Shown: positions 1 to 10,284, counted from the stretch's first letter. The stretch: 64,000 nucleotides of DNA from Metellina segmentata (GCA_947359465.1 OX375877.1:72180698-72244697), one strand, 5' to 3'. Notes: generated by a model not told the origin, from the sequence alone. Numbers and translations: made by a program.

Positions 1-190
1 AAACTGCCCCGTAGTGACTAGCCTCTCATTCAAAAACCTCTTCAATACTTTCACCAGTTCTGGTCAAGAAGTAATTTGTTTATCCTGCTTGGAGAAATAG
101 GGCAGTTTAGTCTAAATGAAGTATCTTGTTAATAGCAAACCTGATCAGATCTTGATGGACGAGATATCTCGTCGAAATCACTACGAGGGT
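1..190 (+). repeat. Composite palindrome repeat, copy a (enters from left edge)
   Basis: The stretch resembles 39760-39990 along its length: a phrase near 'gggcagttt(a/t)gtct', then 'aatagcaaacctgatcagat', then the perfect 16-bp palindrome GACGAGATATCTCGTC at 158-173, then 'aaatcac'. The same ordered phrases recur at 8893-9100, 11280-11520, 48540-48715 and 55440-55650. I do not recognise the family, and its left end lies outside the window. Confidence 0.6.
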
Positions 191-325
191 TAAGGAGAGG
201 TATAATGCACGCAGGGGAATCGCGTGGTTTGGAATGAGTGTGTTCTTTAAATTAAGGCTCGTTCTCACGAATCAAGTTTTATTAACCGATTGTAGTTGAT
301 CAACAAAAGTTGAATATGACTTGAA

Positions 326-664
326 TCAGTATTTGTTCACACATTTCAATATAAACTTATCAACAATTTCAGTTTCAAAATGGCGTTGAAAGCAGTTGTG
401 CGTTCCGTCGTAGTGATAGTAAATTGTGTTAAAAGAACTAACAACAATTTTATTTAACATGAGCAAAAATAGTAACTTGATTTTTCTCTTCAGATCAGCA
501 ATAGTAAGACCAGTAATTTCCGTTTCTTTGACAATAGAAACCAGACAATATTGTCTTGTATCTTTATTTCTATATTTATCCAATCGTTGGTTCCATAGAC
601 AATCATGCTTATGATACAGTTCTAAAAATGTTAGCATTACACTTTTAAACCACTTGAGGCTCAT
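326..664 (-). CDS. MADF-domain protein of a Harbinger-like element
   Basis: The 112-residue ORF carries a MADF-type (Myb/SANT-like) DNA-binding domain at about residues 12-66. The pattern is FLELYHKHDCLW, followed by a short loop, a second helix around YCLVSIVKE, and a third helix TGLTIADLKRKIKLL. The tail (FQRHFETEIVDKFI) is not recognised. In PIF/Harbinger elements such a small protein is encoded beside the transposase and helps bring it to the termini. Here it lies within the inverted repeats at 255-1209, with a SINE just upstream of its start codon that probably separates it from its promoter. The motif that normally follows the third MADF helix (an LRD-like segment) is missing, so the domain may be decayed. 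The start at 664 is the only in-frame ATG ahead of the domain. MADF identity was judged by eye. Confidence 0.6.
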   Translation of the reverse strand: MSLKWFKSVMLTFLELYHKHDCLWNQRLDKYRNKDTRQYCLVSIVKETEITGLTIADLKRKIKLLFLLMLNKIVVSSFNTIYYHYDGTHNCFQRHFETEIVDKFILKCVNKY

Positions 665-688
665 TTTTTGACTATTTTATGTTAAATA

Positions 689-890
689 TCTTGTGGTCAA
701 GGTGTTGGCCTCTGGATCGCAAGGTTCCTGTTTCGAATCCGGGGTCAGGGCATGGATGTAAATTGTGCTATCTTTCGTTAGGGGCAATGATGGTCGACCC
801 GCTGGGTGCCCCTTCACAAGTGACCATTACTTCCGGCCTTGTAGTGGCCTAGAACAAGTCTTTAGTGCCCGCCATTAAAAAAAATATTAA
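689..890 (+). repeat. tRNA-derived SINE, variant body
   Basis: The head has a tRNA-like RNA polymerase III promoter: an A-box-like 'gtggtcaaggtgttggcct' and a B-box-like 'tttcgaatccgg' about 30 bases later. The same head opens the SINE at 61276-61598, read on the minus strand. The body (ggcaatgatggtcgacccgc) differs from the common family in this window, so this is a second SINE type sharing the head. It ends in an A-rich tract near 880-890. Confidence 0.65.
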
Positions 891-1212
891 CGATTTTGTT
901 TTATTAATTTTTTTTATACTTAACTATTTTATATCTAAAAACAAATAAACATGCACGCCTGGCGATACAAGTTGAAAGAGTACTTGACAGTAAACCGTAG
1001 TTCACACCTTTCAAGACAAGTTTAAACTTGAAAGCAAATGGTAAATGACTCATCACTTGAACGATAAAGTTTGAATGGGTCAGACCTTTCTTGATCCATT
1101 AAAATGTTGATCAACTCTACTAGAACAAAGGTTCTCTCTATAATTTTCATTCAACTTTTGCTGATCAACTATAATCGGTTAATTAAACTTGATTCGCGAG
1201 AACGCGCCTTTA

Positions 1213-1837
1213 GGTAATAGAATAAAGCGTGAACAAAGCGATTCCATGGCGTTTTAGCACATATTCTGGTTATAGTCGCAGTCCTTCTCCTAGAGAGCTT
1301 TCATTTACTCTTGTTCCAACATTACTTGACCCAAGGTCAACTGCCTTCTCATTCAAGCTCCACAGAGTAGTGCTGCTTCTATCAAATGCAGTTGACCTAG
1401 CAAAATAGATTTTTGAAAAGGTGTGAAAGATCGTTATAAGTCATCAAATTAAATTGATAAAACGATTACCGTGGGTCTCTCTCTTGCCAACTCGTTATCA
1501 CTGTTGTCGCTGTCACAGAATGATGGACTCAGTACTAGAATCCACTTTAAGGATGCCAAACGTGTAAGAGCTTTGTTAAAACTTCAACCGATAATCTAAT
1601 TTAAAGAATGGACTCAATCCAAACCACGTGATTCGACTGTCAACTCGTGGGAGCCGGACTATCTCACGTCACTGGGGACAGGAGTATATGACATAATTTA
1701 TTGTGAAAATTTATGATTTACTAGCTGAATAATCCGGTGTTGCTCGGGTCTCAAATTGACCGTGACATTTCTCTGCATTAACTCAAATATACAAACCCTG
1801 TATGAAACGTGTTTCTTTGTGTGTGTATATATATATA
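1213..1837. other. No gene seen
   Basis: Non-repetitive sequence between the Harbinger-like element and the DD41D element. I see no coding signal; a short (TA)n run at 1827-1839 forms the target of the next element. Confidence 0.4.
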
Positions 1838-1839
1838 TA

Positions 1840-3315
1840 CAGGGTGGTCCCGAATTCATGGTACAAACTTTAATGGTAGGTACAGGACATTGTAACAATG
1901 ATTTATTGTATAGGAATGTATAGTCGCAAGTGACGCGGTGAGGCGTAAACAGGGGAAATAAAAGGAAAGAGAAATGGAGTGATCGGTTGGTATCATTGCC
2001 GGTAGAGGGCAGTAGATGTCTAGCCGCTGTTGAACATGATGCATCGCAGTAGGGAAAAGCGCCATTCACAATTGTGCTGCCGTAGACGATGGGTGACTTT
2101 ACGTATGCAGAAAAAGCAGACATGCATTACATGTACGGCCGTGCAAATGGTAACGGCAGAGCTGCGTTACGAATGTATCGCGCGGATCATAGAATTTTTC
2201 AACGGTTACATCGTCAACTTTGTGAAACAGGTGCGTTCGACGTCAACAGACATGGCGCTGGTCGAGTAAGAGCTGTACGCACTCCAAGGCTGGAAGAAAG
2301 CATCTTGAACATTGTGGCTGATAGACCCGAGTCAAGCACAAGAACTGTTGCGCGTGACGTAGGTGTGAGTCATCAGACTGTATGCAGAGTGTTAAACGAA
2401 AATCGCTTACACCCCTTCCATTTTCAGAAAGTACAAGCATTGAATCCGGCAGATTATCCTCGCCGCGTGAACTTCTGCCTGTGGGTGATGCAGCAATGTG
2501 CGTTGCAGCCGGATTTCGTAGATTATGTGCTATTTACAAATGAAGCGACATTTTCACGCGAGGGTGTCTTTAATGCGCACAATTCCCATGTGTGGACAAC
2601 CGATAATCCACATGCAACGCGTCGACATGCGTTTCAACAACGTTTCAGTATTAATGTGTGGGCTGGTATTGTGAACGACTTTTTGATTGGCCCATACTTA
2701 CTACCCACGCGGCTCACTGGCGGAAGCTATCTTATTTTTCTGAAAGAAGTGTTACCACAACTGCTGCATGATGTTCCTATCGCCATTCGTAACCGCATGT
2801 GGTTTCAGCACGATGGGGCGCCAGCACACTTCAGCATTGATGTACGGAATTACCTGAATGCCACGTTTGGTACTCGATGGATTGGGCGTGGTGGACCAGT
2901 CCCTTGGCCACCCCGATCTCCCGATTTATCGAGCCTCGATTACTTTTTATGGGGACATCTAAAGCATCTTGTTTATGAGACTCCAGTTGACTCAGATGAG
3001 GATCTCGTCGCTCGCTTATCTGTAGCTGCTGCAGGTGTGCGTGAAATACCAGGCATCTTTGAACGTGTACGCCAATCGCTCCACCGACGCTGTCAAGCAT
3101 GTATCGATACTGGTGGACGCAATTTTGAACAATTACTGTAAACATGACACTTGTCAACAACGCTTTCAATAAAATCTTTGTTTTTCCTTTCGGCCGTTAT
3201 TTCCCCTGTTTTCGCCTCACCGCGTCACTTGCGACTATACATTCCTATACAATAAATCATTGTTACAATGTCCTGTACCTACCATTAAAGTTTGTACCAT
3301 GAATTCGGGACCACC

Positions 3316-3318
<3 letters not shown>
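1840..3318 (+). mobile_element. Near-intact DD41D Tc1/mariner transposon
   Basis: The element is 1479 bp with terminal inverted repeats of 122 bp (1840-1961 and 3197-3318) that differ, by eye, at one base. Both begin cagggtggtcccgaattcat. It sits at a TA target (1838-1839 and 3319-3320) inside a (TA)n microsatellite, so the duplication cannot be told from the repeat itself. It encodes one full-length transposase ORF (2089-3141). Near-identical TIRs and an open ORF point to a young insertion. Confidence 0.92.
2089..3141 (+). CDS. Tc1/mariner transposase, DD41D type, first catalytic Asp changed to Asn
   Basis: The 350-residue protein is the usual length for a cut-and-paste transposase that cleaves at the TIRs and joins at TA. 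Residues about 1-115 form the N-terminal helix-turn-helix DNA-binding region (TVARDVGVSHQTVCRVL). The DDE catalytic domain follows. The second acidic residue is D242 (HDGAPAH) and the third is D284 (SPDLSSLDYFLWG), with 41 residues between them, which gives the DD41D signature (a group that includes rosa-type elements). At the first catalytic position the usual Asp before Glu is N151 (FTNEAT, codon aat at 2539-2541). One G-to-A change from gat would produce it, and Asn there is expected to abolish metal binding and cleavage. The rest of the frame is open. ATG at 2089 was chosen because the N-terminal phrase (YAEKADMHYMYG) matches the start of related transposases. The copy is well preserved but probably catalytically dead. 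Confidence 0.9.
   Translation: MGDFTYAEKADMHYMYGRANGNGRAALRMYRADHRIFQRLHRQLCETGAFDVNRHGAGRVRAVRTPRLEESILNIVADRPESSTRTVARDVGVSHQTVCRVLNENRLHPFHFQKVQALNPADYPRRVNFCLWVMQQCALQPDFVDYVLFTNEATFSREGVFNAHNSHVWTTDNPHATRRHAFQQRFSINVWAGIVNDFLIGPYLLPTRLTGGSYLIFLKEVLPQLLHDVPIAIRNRMWFQHDGAPAHFSIDVRNYLNATFGTRWIGRGGPVPWPPRSPDLSSLDYFLWGHLKHLVYETPVDSDEDLVARLSVAAAGVREIPGIFERVRQSLHRRCQACIDTGGRNFEQLL

Positions 3319-3380
<62 letters not shown>
3319..3380. repeat. (TA)n microsatellite
   Basis: Uninterrupted TA dinucleotide run directly after the right TIR of the DD41D element. A shorter run precedes the left TIR, so the element split one microsatellite. Confidence 0.98.
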
Positions 3381-3382
<2 letters not shown>

Positions 3383-3667
3383 CGTCTAAGAATACGCGGG
3401 GAAATTTCACCTTTTTGGCAACACCATTGCAGAAAATTTCCATTGTGACGTTTGAGTTCTGCTACTACTGTGTTAGGTTACAACTTATCACCATCGATTT
3501 GCTGCACTTCGTTTTCAAGTTTTCTTACTTTTATAAGTAGTTTTTCGATCATAGAACACAAGTGTTTGTCATTATATAGAGTGAAATAATTTTTATAAAC
3601 TTATTTCAGATTAAAGTATATGTCATAAGCTACAAGTTGGTGTAGTTAGAGTTTATCTTTCTGTGAC

Positions 3668-4217
3668 ATGCCTCCATTTAGCAGCGGTTTAGTCAAGCGC
3701 AAACGAGGAGGCCAAGAGTTCGCAACAGATTTAACCAAGGCCTGAAGAAAATTCTACCTGCAGTAAAATTAATGTTAGCATTCATTCAATTTTACCACTT
3801 CCAAATCAAAAGAAAAACGAAAATGTGAACCAGAAAAAAAAAAAAAGACCTGCACTTAAGTTTGAAATCATGACATCTTCGCCAAAAAAGTCCTCTTGGA
3901 AGATAAAGAAAAAAGCAAAAGGCAATGATTCTTAACAAATCAGAAAAGGGAAGTGAGAGGGTAAATATATAACGAACAAAAAAGAAATAAAACGTAAAAA
4001 AACGATTGACCTTTTCTTATGACGACCAACAACCATCAACGAGCTCAGCCCAGCCTATATTTTCTGCTGAAGATGATGATAATTTAGTTATTTGCCCAGG
4101 ATGTGACAATTCTTATAACGAAGACTGAATTTGATGTGGATTGTGCAAAGATTGGTGGCACGAGGATTGCAGTGCATACGAAGGCAATAGGCCTTTTGGT
4201 ATGCGACTATTGTTAGG
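3668..4217 (+). pseudogene. C-terminal remnant of a pogo-type transposase with PHD-like zinc finger
   Basis: The translation shows a basic linker (EIMTSSPKKSSWKIKKKAKG near 3868-3930). It is followed by a Cys/His-rich finger at about 4089-4216: CPGC, then CGLC, then WWHEDCS, then VCDYC and a stop. A lysine-rich linker ending in a PHD-like finger is known from the C terminus of some arthropod pogo/Tigger (DDE_1) transposases. The finger is interrupted by two TGA codons (4127-4129 and 4133-4135) and by a frameshift before VCDYC. An upstream catalytic domain and TIRs are not visible. It might instead be a remnant of another PHD-tailed protein. Confidence 0.5.
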
Positions 4218-4243
4218 ACAAATCCTATGCGTACTCTTGGCCG

Positions 4244-4274
4244 CCCTACATGCGTACTCTTACCCTCATGTAGG
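4244..4274. other. Short hairpin near the PHD remnant
   Basis: Perfect 9-bp inverted repeat CCCTACATG / CATGTAGGG around a 13-nt loop, just after the broken finger. The phrase 'gcgtactctt' occurs twice beside it. It could be a leftover element end; no function is claimed. Confidence 0.45.
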
Positions 4275-4484
4275 GCAAGAGTAAGCAATTTTCATTTTTT
4301 TATTTTATATTTTTCTTACTTAAATGATCAGAGATAAATTCATGTAGCCTGGATTTATTGATTCACAGTTGAATAAAGTACATTGTGTAAACTTTTGAAG
4401 CCCATATCTTAATGACTTTACTTTTTATAAATAAAAAACAACTAGATGCGTACACTTACCCTCCTTTCCCCTATATACAGTGAC

Positions 4485-5265
4485 AATTTTATGTAGAGTA
4501 AAAGCAATACTTAAGGACTAAATAGCCACAACTATGAGTTGAAATTATCTTAGTTGTAATCCTAGTTCTGGAAAGATAGCATTCGTCAAGAGATCTAAAA
4601 GTAGCTAGAAGCCTTGCAGAGAAAACTACAGATTTTCTTTTGCAAGGGGTAATAATCAGTTCATGGTCTCTTCTACACGAACCTTAGAATGTTAAATGGT
4701 GTGTAGGGTAAAAGCAGAACGTAAACAATAAATAGTTACATATATATTGGTTAAAAGAATCCTGGGAAGAATTCCATTGGTTAAGATATCTAAAACGGAT
4801 TAGGACTAAATAGTCACATCTATTCGTTGAAAGAATTCTAGAAAAGAATCCAATGGTCAAGAAGTCTCAAATTAGCTGCAGAGCCTTGCAGAGAAAACTG
4901 CAGTTTGCATAGTGGAATAATTCTGTGCATGGTCTTAGCATGAACCTCGGAAGGTTAAATGAGGCGTGTCACTGCAAAAGGGCCTACATCCATTTTCGGT
5001 TGGAATTGCGTTGAACGGTGTTGTAACAGATGTGCAGCTCGACCCAAAAATAGTAAATTGTTGATGCGTCAAATAGGGTTTTATTATGAGTTGGTAAGAA
5101 TAATTCAAAAGAGTTTTTTTTTAACTATTACCACTTATAATTTATTTCTAACAGTTTTTCCCCAAATACTGTAAAATTACTGGGAGTGGATATAGGCCCT
5201 TTTACGGTGACACGCTTCAAATGCGATGTAGGGTAAACGCAACACAGCATTACTAGTAAATCTCG
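4485..5265. repeat. Diverged tandem repeat block, related to the composite repeat
   Basis: At least two units of roughly 220-245 bp can be followed. Each has 'gtagggtaaaagca', then 'aataaatagtcaca'-like text, 'aagaatcc...gaa', 'gccttgcagagaaaactaca', and 'ggtctt..cacgaacct'. A third 'gtagggtaaacgcaacac' stands at 5227. The 'gggtaaaagca' phrase links it to the repeats at 9100-9180 and 39700-39730. Confidence 0.6.
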
Positions 5266-6050
5266 TAAAGCTCCCCAGAGGGCTTGAAAACTCGCGCGAA
5301 ATTCGATCCGTCAATTCCTCTTGTTCCTTCTTCTAAAGTAGTCTACTTTCTGCAGCTTTTTCTCTTCAAATCCACGCAGGAATAAAACGAGAAAAATGAC
5401 AGCCTAACAAGCCTCTGCGTCACTTCATGTATATGTACAGTAAATCAACCCAATCCCCCGACTTTTTCACTCGAATAAGTAAATAACCACCCACGTTACT
5501 TTATGGCCGACAATGCAAAATCCCGAGCAATTTCAATCACGAACCACACTCCCTACCCACCGAGCATCTCAATCAAGAACATGGAACAGAGGGGGGTTCC
5601 GTTTTAGGCCACCTACCCGTTGCAAGTTAATATTATTTCTCTCTCCCATGTCCCCGCCGCTCGTGTTCGGTGACACAGAACGCTGGCATGAGGGCTCGCT
5701 CTGTTCCCTTTTTTCCCTTCCAAACCCAGTCAGCTGCAGACGTTTATGTTTAGATTTCATGGAATGATAAAATTTTAAAAGGGAGCGGAGGCATCCCGCT
5801 GCTCCAGTTGAGTGAAAGCAAGAGAATTCGCGATGGAGGCTCCACGGGGGTTGAGCTTTCGAGGGGTCGGTTCGGTAGAGGGTCTTAGTGGGTGGAAAAA
5901 TATATGGGGATCGGTTTACTTCGATTGGGGGTATTGGAGAGAAAGAAGACCATTTTTCTCTGATGGATCTTTCATTGATGGAAAATATGTGTTCATGAAA
6001 GAGCATACATGAAATGTCTTACAACTTTTCCTTTTTCAGTTATTCTGAAG
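5265..6050. other. GC-richer single-copy island
   Basis: Non-repetitive stretch, visibly richer in G+C than its surroundings, with overlapping open frames on both strands (for example 5569-6006 minus, 145 residues). None of these shows a recognisable domain. No TIR or poly(A) marks it as an insertion. It could be a host regulatory sequence or an exon fragment; I cannot decide. Confidence 0.35.
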
Positions 6051-8170
6051 CCCTTCTTCTTAGTTGGGGAGCGGCCCATCCGCTCCGTCCATCTGAAGTC
6101 ACTACAGATGTAGGGATTGGTTGGTTGGTTATGGCGAAAGGGCCATATTTGGCCAAACTACGCCAAACGTAAGACCTACCACACAATGAGGGAAGAAGAA
6201 AAATCAAACAGCACAAGGGTAGACGAGGGTAAACATAGAAGATAGGAAAGATACTCGGGTACCTCGGAGTTGTGATGTCCGTACACGCCTAAAGATGACA
6301 TGCCTCTGAGAGTACGGATACATGAAAGACCCCGTGGAAAATTTAGTTACGGTCAGGATTAGTTTCTTAAGAAATCGATTTTCACAGGTTTGTGAAAACG
6401 AAAATTAGATCTCGCTTGTCGATCGCAGACTGGCAATTTGATCACAGTGCTCATATTTGACCTGAGGTAGGTGCCATCCAGGTCAACCTTACATGGACAA
6501 TTGGCGTCTTTGAAACTGGGGAGGTATACAGCCGTACCACTATTTGTTTGTTCTACCATTTACTATATCCTGGATCGGTTATTCTATCCGGTATCATCAA
6601 AATTCATTTCGTGAAAAAATTTGTTATATAAAATGCTCGAGTGACAGAAATTTGAAAATTTGAACACATTTTTAACTCTGTACCCATGGTAAAAAAGGAC
6701 CGATTTTGAAGTTTTAATTACAGCTGATTTAGGATTTTATATTTTGGTAGAGTACAAAAAATGCTTTTCAGTGTTTCAATTCTTTCGTAATGCATCGACT
6801 AGATTACATTATCCCTTTTTTCGGTTATAATTCTCATTTTCTTCCAAAGTATGTATGGACAGAACTCAAAATCAGCTAATTTTGACATAGAACCCTTTTC
6901 TACCAATATGCAGAATAATTTTTTAATTTTCTTCACTAAATATTGGTTACCATTAATTTTATATTTCAAAGAGATTTGCGTTTAAAAATCCGAATCGTGA
7001 TTATTTTGAACTATATTAATGCTATTAAGAGCCGGATAGAACTAAAAGAATAGCAGAGTACTAGAAGTGAGAGATGTGTAGGACCTTCTTTAATGACTGG
7101 GAAGATAATACAATTTATAAATTTTCAAGATTTCTCAATTTGCACAAACGCACAACTGGTGATAGTTTCCTAGTTAAAATGAGCAGCAAATCTGTGCATA
7201 TCTGCGTTAAACTTTTTTTATGCATGTATGATCTCTGTAATACTAATATTAAATTTTAAATGGGAGGATTGACTGTTTATAATTCATCATAATAAGGTGT
7301 TACATACATTTAGGATTCAATCTATAAAATGTTTTCACTTTTTATTTATTTTATAGTTTAGTTTGTTGTAGTATAACTTACATGCAGCATACAAATTTAA
7401 AACTTTGATATTACTTCACACAAATTTTGATGAATTTAATGTATATTGCTCCTTTAAAATCTGACACAATACTATTTTTCTTCTCCCCCAAAATCATGTT
7501 TCGATTCTTTCAGAAGTATGAAGCTTGTAGTGGTATTTCATTATAGAACAGGTTTAAATGCTCGTTAAGTGTAACAACGAACGCGTTAACGAATGAATGT
7601 ATATCACACAATTTATGAATGCTAATTAATGTTTAGTTACTTGTAGTTTTGTAAATATTTTCACTATATTTCAAGCCTTCTTCGTCCCTGAAAAAACTCG
7701 AATTCTAAATTAATTTCCTACGTAGAGCACAAAAACAAAAAAATTAGTCTGTAAATTTATAAGATTCGAACTCTAAAAATGTTACAAATCGTCAGTAGGT
7801 GAGGTTTTATTCTTCTTGAAAGGTTGCCCAAAAGAAGAAAACGAAGATACAGTGGCTCCCCAAATTGAATATAACACCATAAAGAGATTTTTCTAAAACC
7901 CGAAAACTTATAAATCATGGCTTGAACTTAATTTTTATAGGTATATTAAATTACACATTTTGAAGCAAATTAGCCTGAAAAACAATTTCATATCAGCTTC
8001 AATACTTTTAAAGGTAGGTTTCAATTATCATATTTCTAAAATTCCATGTCACAAAATTGATTATACAGCTTGTTTATTTCATACTGAAACGCAACAAAAA
8101 CATAAAATAAAGTTTTGTTGCACACATAGCCAAAGAGCAATAAATTAGGAATAATTTCTGTTACTTTTCT
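6050..8170. other. Mostly AT-rich DNA without recognised genes
   Basis: At 6115-6175 the phrase 'ggttggttatggcgaaaggg' followed by 'ccatatttggcca' looks like a fragment of a dispersed repeat. The rest is AT-rich and featureless to my reading. Confidence 0.35.
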
Positions 8171-8171
8171 G

Positions 8172-8283
<112 letters not shown>

Positions 8284-8892
8284 CTATAATCAACTGTTTT
8301 AAAAATTCCCTATGCCAGAAAACTTTATGAATAAATTATAAACTGTAAATAAACTCAAATTCATAATTTATTCGAGTTTTACTGCGTTCAATCTGATCGA
8401 AAGCAAAATGATATAAAGACACGATGTTATATCTCCATTGAATATTTATTCTGAACGTGTAATCTCTACTAGCATACTTATAAGCGCTGCTATGTTCTGA
8501 TTTTAATATTTATTATGCACGCGCAAACTGCGATATTAGTGAACGTATTTTAACTATGCTCCTGTTTCCTTCAACCACCATATGGAATGTGATTATAATT
8601 TAAAATTGGGAATGTAGAGTGGCCGCAAGATAAGGAGTTGCTTCATTTCTTTGTGGTTTTGTGTTGTGCATAATTTATTAATAAATGTCTGGCTTTTGAA
8701 GTGTTCGTCTATATCTGTACAAATGAAAATGGGGACACTTTATCTATCCAGCTAAGGGAAGAATGAAAAATAGAGGTGAGACTAACTGAGCTGTCAAGTC
8801 AAAATTTGTATTTTCCCTCTTAACTTACGAATCGAAATGCAAAATTGTACGTGGATTAGTGTTTGAAGCTACACAAGGAGTAGTTAACGTAA

Positions 8893-9182
8893 CCCTTCTG
8901 ATGGTTTTCGTGACGAAACGTATTGCGTCATTAGCAGAAAACTGACCAGATCTTGATGAATGAGGTATCTCGTCATTAGAACAAACCGACCATATCTTGA
9001 TCTCGCCATCATAAAAGAATCGGCCAGTATCTTGATGTCGAGAAGTTTGGTCATCAGCAAATTGGTCAAATTTTCATACATGACGTCCAAATCACTCGAG
9101 GGGTTAACTTTTTGAGTATCACGAGATTTCTGAGAAGTGTAGCATTGCTTTTACCCTACAACACACTTAATTACTAAATAAC
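8893..9182 (+). repeat. Composite palindrome repeat, copy b, left part
   Basis: Repeated phrases: 'cattagcagaaaactgacca', 'gatcttgatgaatgaggtat', 'ctcgtcattagaacaaaccg', 'atcttgatctcgccatcata', then 'cacgagattt' and 'gcttttaccctac'. Copy d at 39700-39990 has the same order on the opposite strand. The pogo-derived element at 9185 is inserted in it, and a minisatellite continues it at 9905-10200. Confidence 0.6.
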
Positions 9183-9184
9183 TA

Positions 9185-9859
9185 CAGTAGAACTACAATT
9201 ATCCGAACTCCGACTGTCCGAATCGCTGATTATCCGAATCGCTTTCAGAATTTCAGAAAAAAAATTAAGACGGAAAAACGTATTGCGAGTCGTAAAATAA
9301 TGATTCTGGGTTTCAAATTCTAAATGATGATGAACTTATTGAAAGTTTGAGAGAAGAAAGTGTCGTTGAAGAAGATGACCTTATTGTCGAAGTTGATGCA
9401 GACACGGGATCATCTGCTAGTGAAGAATTTGCCGGCTTTGAAACTGCGTTGAAGTGGATGGAGAGACAGCCCGAGTATGACCACATGCAACTTCTCATTG
9501 TCAAGCGGATGCGCGACTTGGTTGCCCGAAAACGGATGAAGACAGTCAAACTGCTTACTTTGACCGAGATGTTTAGCAAGCAATGACTTTCATTTACAGT
9601 ACAGCACGGTACGTACATACTGTACTAATGTACAGCTCTTGTAAGTACGCTCAACATGTAAAAGTGTTTCCTTTTCATTTAATTAATTAAAAGCTCTTTT
9701 TGTTTACAAAGTTTTTTTTTCTCCCATTTTCAACCATACATACAGTAATTAATTAAAATACAAACAGACCCTTTTTTCGGAAACAATCCAATTATCCGAA
9801 TTTTTTATTATTCGAATGGGGTCCGGTCCCAATTGATTCGGATAATTGGAGTTCTACTG
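9185..9859 (+). mobile_element. pogo/Tigger-like element, internally deleted
   Basis: TIRs: left cagtagaactacaattatcc from 9185 and right, reverse complemented, cagtagaactccaattatcc ending at 9859. A TA dinucleotide flanks both ends (9183-9184 and 9860-9861). Further 'attatccgaatc' phrases lie inside each end. CAGTAG starts with ATCCGAA subterminal motifs are characteristic of pogo/Tigger elements. It is 675 bp with only the C-terminal tail of a transposase (9347-9586). It splits the composite repeat. Confidence 0.85.
9314..9586 (+). pseudogene. C-terminal tail of a pogo/Tigger-like transposase
   Basis: The open frame reads GFQILNDDELIESLREESVV (upstream of the first ATG at 9347), then acidic residues, then ALKWMERQPEYDHMQLLIVK and RMRDLVARKRMKTVKLLTLT before a stop. 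The order of acidic linker, aromatic-helix segment, basic LRDLxARKR-like helix and short TLxxxF end matches the C terminus of pogo/Tigger (CENP-B-like) transposases. The DNA-binding and DDE domains are absent, so this is an internal-deletion leftover inside 9185-9859. It is not expected to make a functional transposase. Confidence 0.7.
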
Positions 9860-9904
9860 TAAATCGATTGGTTAAAAGAATCAAAGGATTGTTTTCAAAC
9901 TTTA

Positions 9905-10200
9905 GAAAGATTATATTGCTCATTTTTTGAATAGAATCCTTTGGAAAGATTTCATTGACCCGTTCTTTAGAATGGAATCCTTTGGAAAGATTGGCCCTTT
10001 TTATGGAATAGAATCCTTTGGAAAAGATATATTGCAAATTTCCTTGAATAGAATCTTTTGGAAAGATTCTATTGGCCCTTTCTTTAGAATAGAATCCTTT
10101 GGAAAAGTTATATTGCTAATTTCCTTGAATAGAATCGTTTGGAAAGATTATTTTGGCCCTTTCTTTAGAATAGAATCATTGGGAAAAGTTAAATAGCTAA
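9905..10200. repeat. Minisatellite of 'gaatagaatcctttggaaag' units
   Basis: The phrase gaatagaatcctttggaaag, with small changes, occurs about seven times, alternating with 'cctttctttagaa'-type and 'ttgctaatttcc'-type spacers. A related array in opposite orientation lies at 39450-39650, again beside the composite repeat, so the array seems to be part of that repeat. Confidence 0.8.
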
Positions 10201-10284
10201 TTTCTTTAGGATAGACGGGCCGTGTAGCCATGATAGAGAAGTAGATAAGGGGATTATCAACGAAAGAGTGCAGGTTTTAAAGTC

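Larger units (their letters stand above)
255..1209 (-). mobile_element. PIF/Harbinger-like DNA transposon with a nested SINE
   Basis: Terminal inverted repeats of about 60 bp are visible: left from 255 (aggctcgttctcacgaatca) and right ending at 1209, whose reverse complement reads aggcgcgttctcgcgaatca. The inverted match continues through 'ttaaccgattgtagttgatc'. The 3-bp flank TTA is present on both sides (252-254 and 1210-1212), as expected for PIF/Harbinger. The element holds a minus-strand MADF-domain ORF (326-664), matching the accessory Myb/MADF protein of this superfamily, and a SINE at about 689-890. No DDE transposase is visible, so this is a deletion derivative. The family call combines the TSD, the TIR and the MADF protein. 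Confidence 0.7.

Noticed and set aside
3260..3448. ORF with a run of alternating Tyr-Ile
   Set aside because: It is a translation of the DD41D right TIR and the (TA)n microsatellite.
5569..6006. 145-residue minus-strand frame as a gene
   Set aside because: Opposite-strand frames are open as well, no domain is recognised, and GC-richer composition alone lengthens ORFs.
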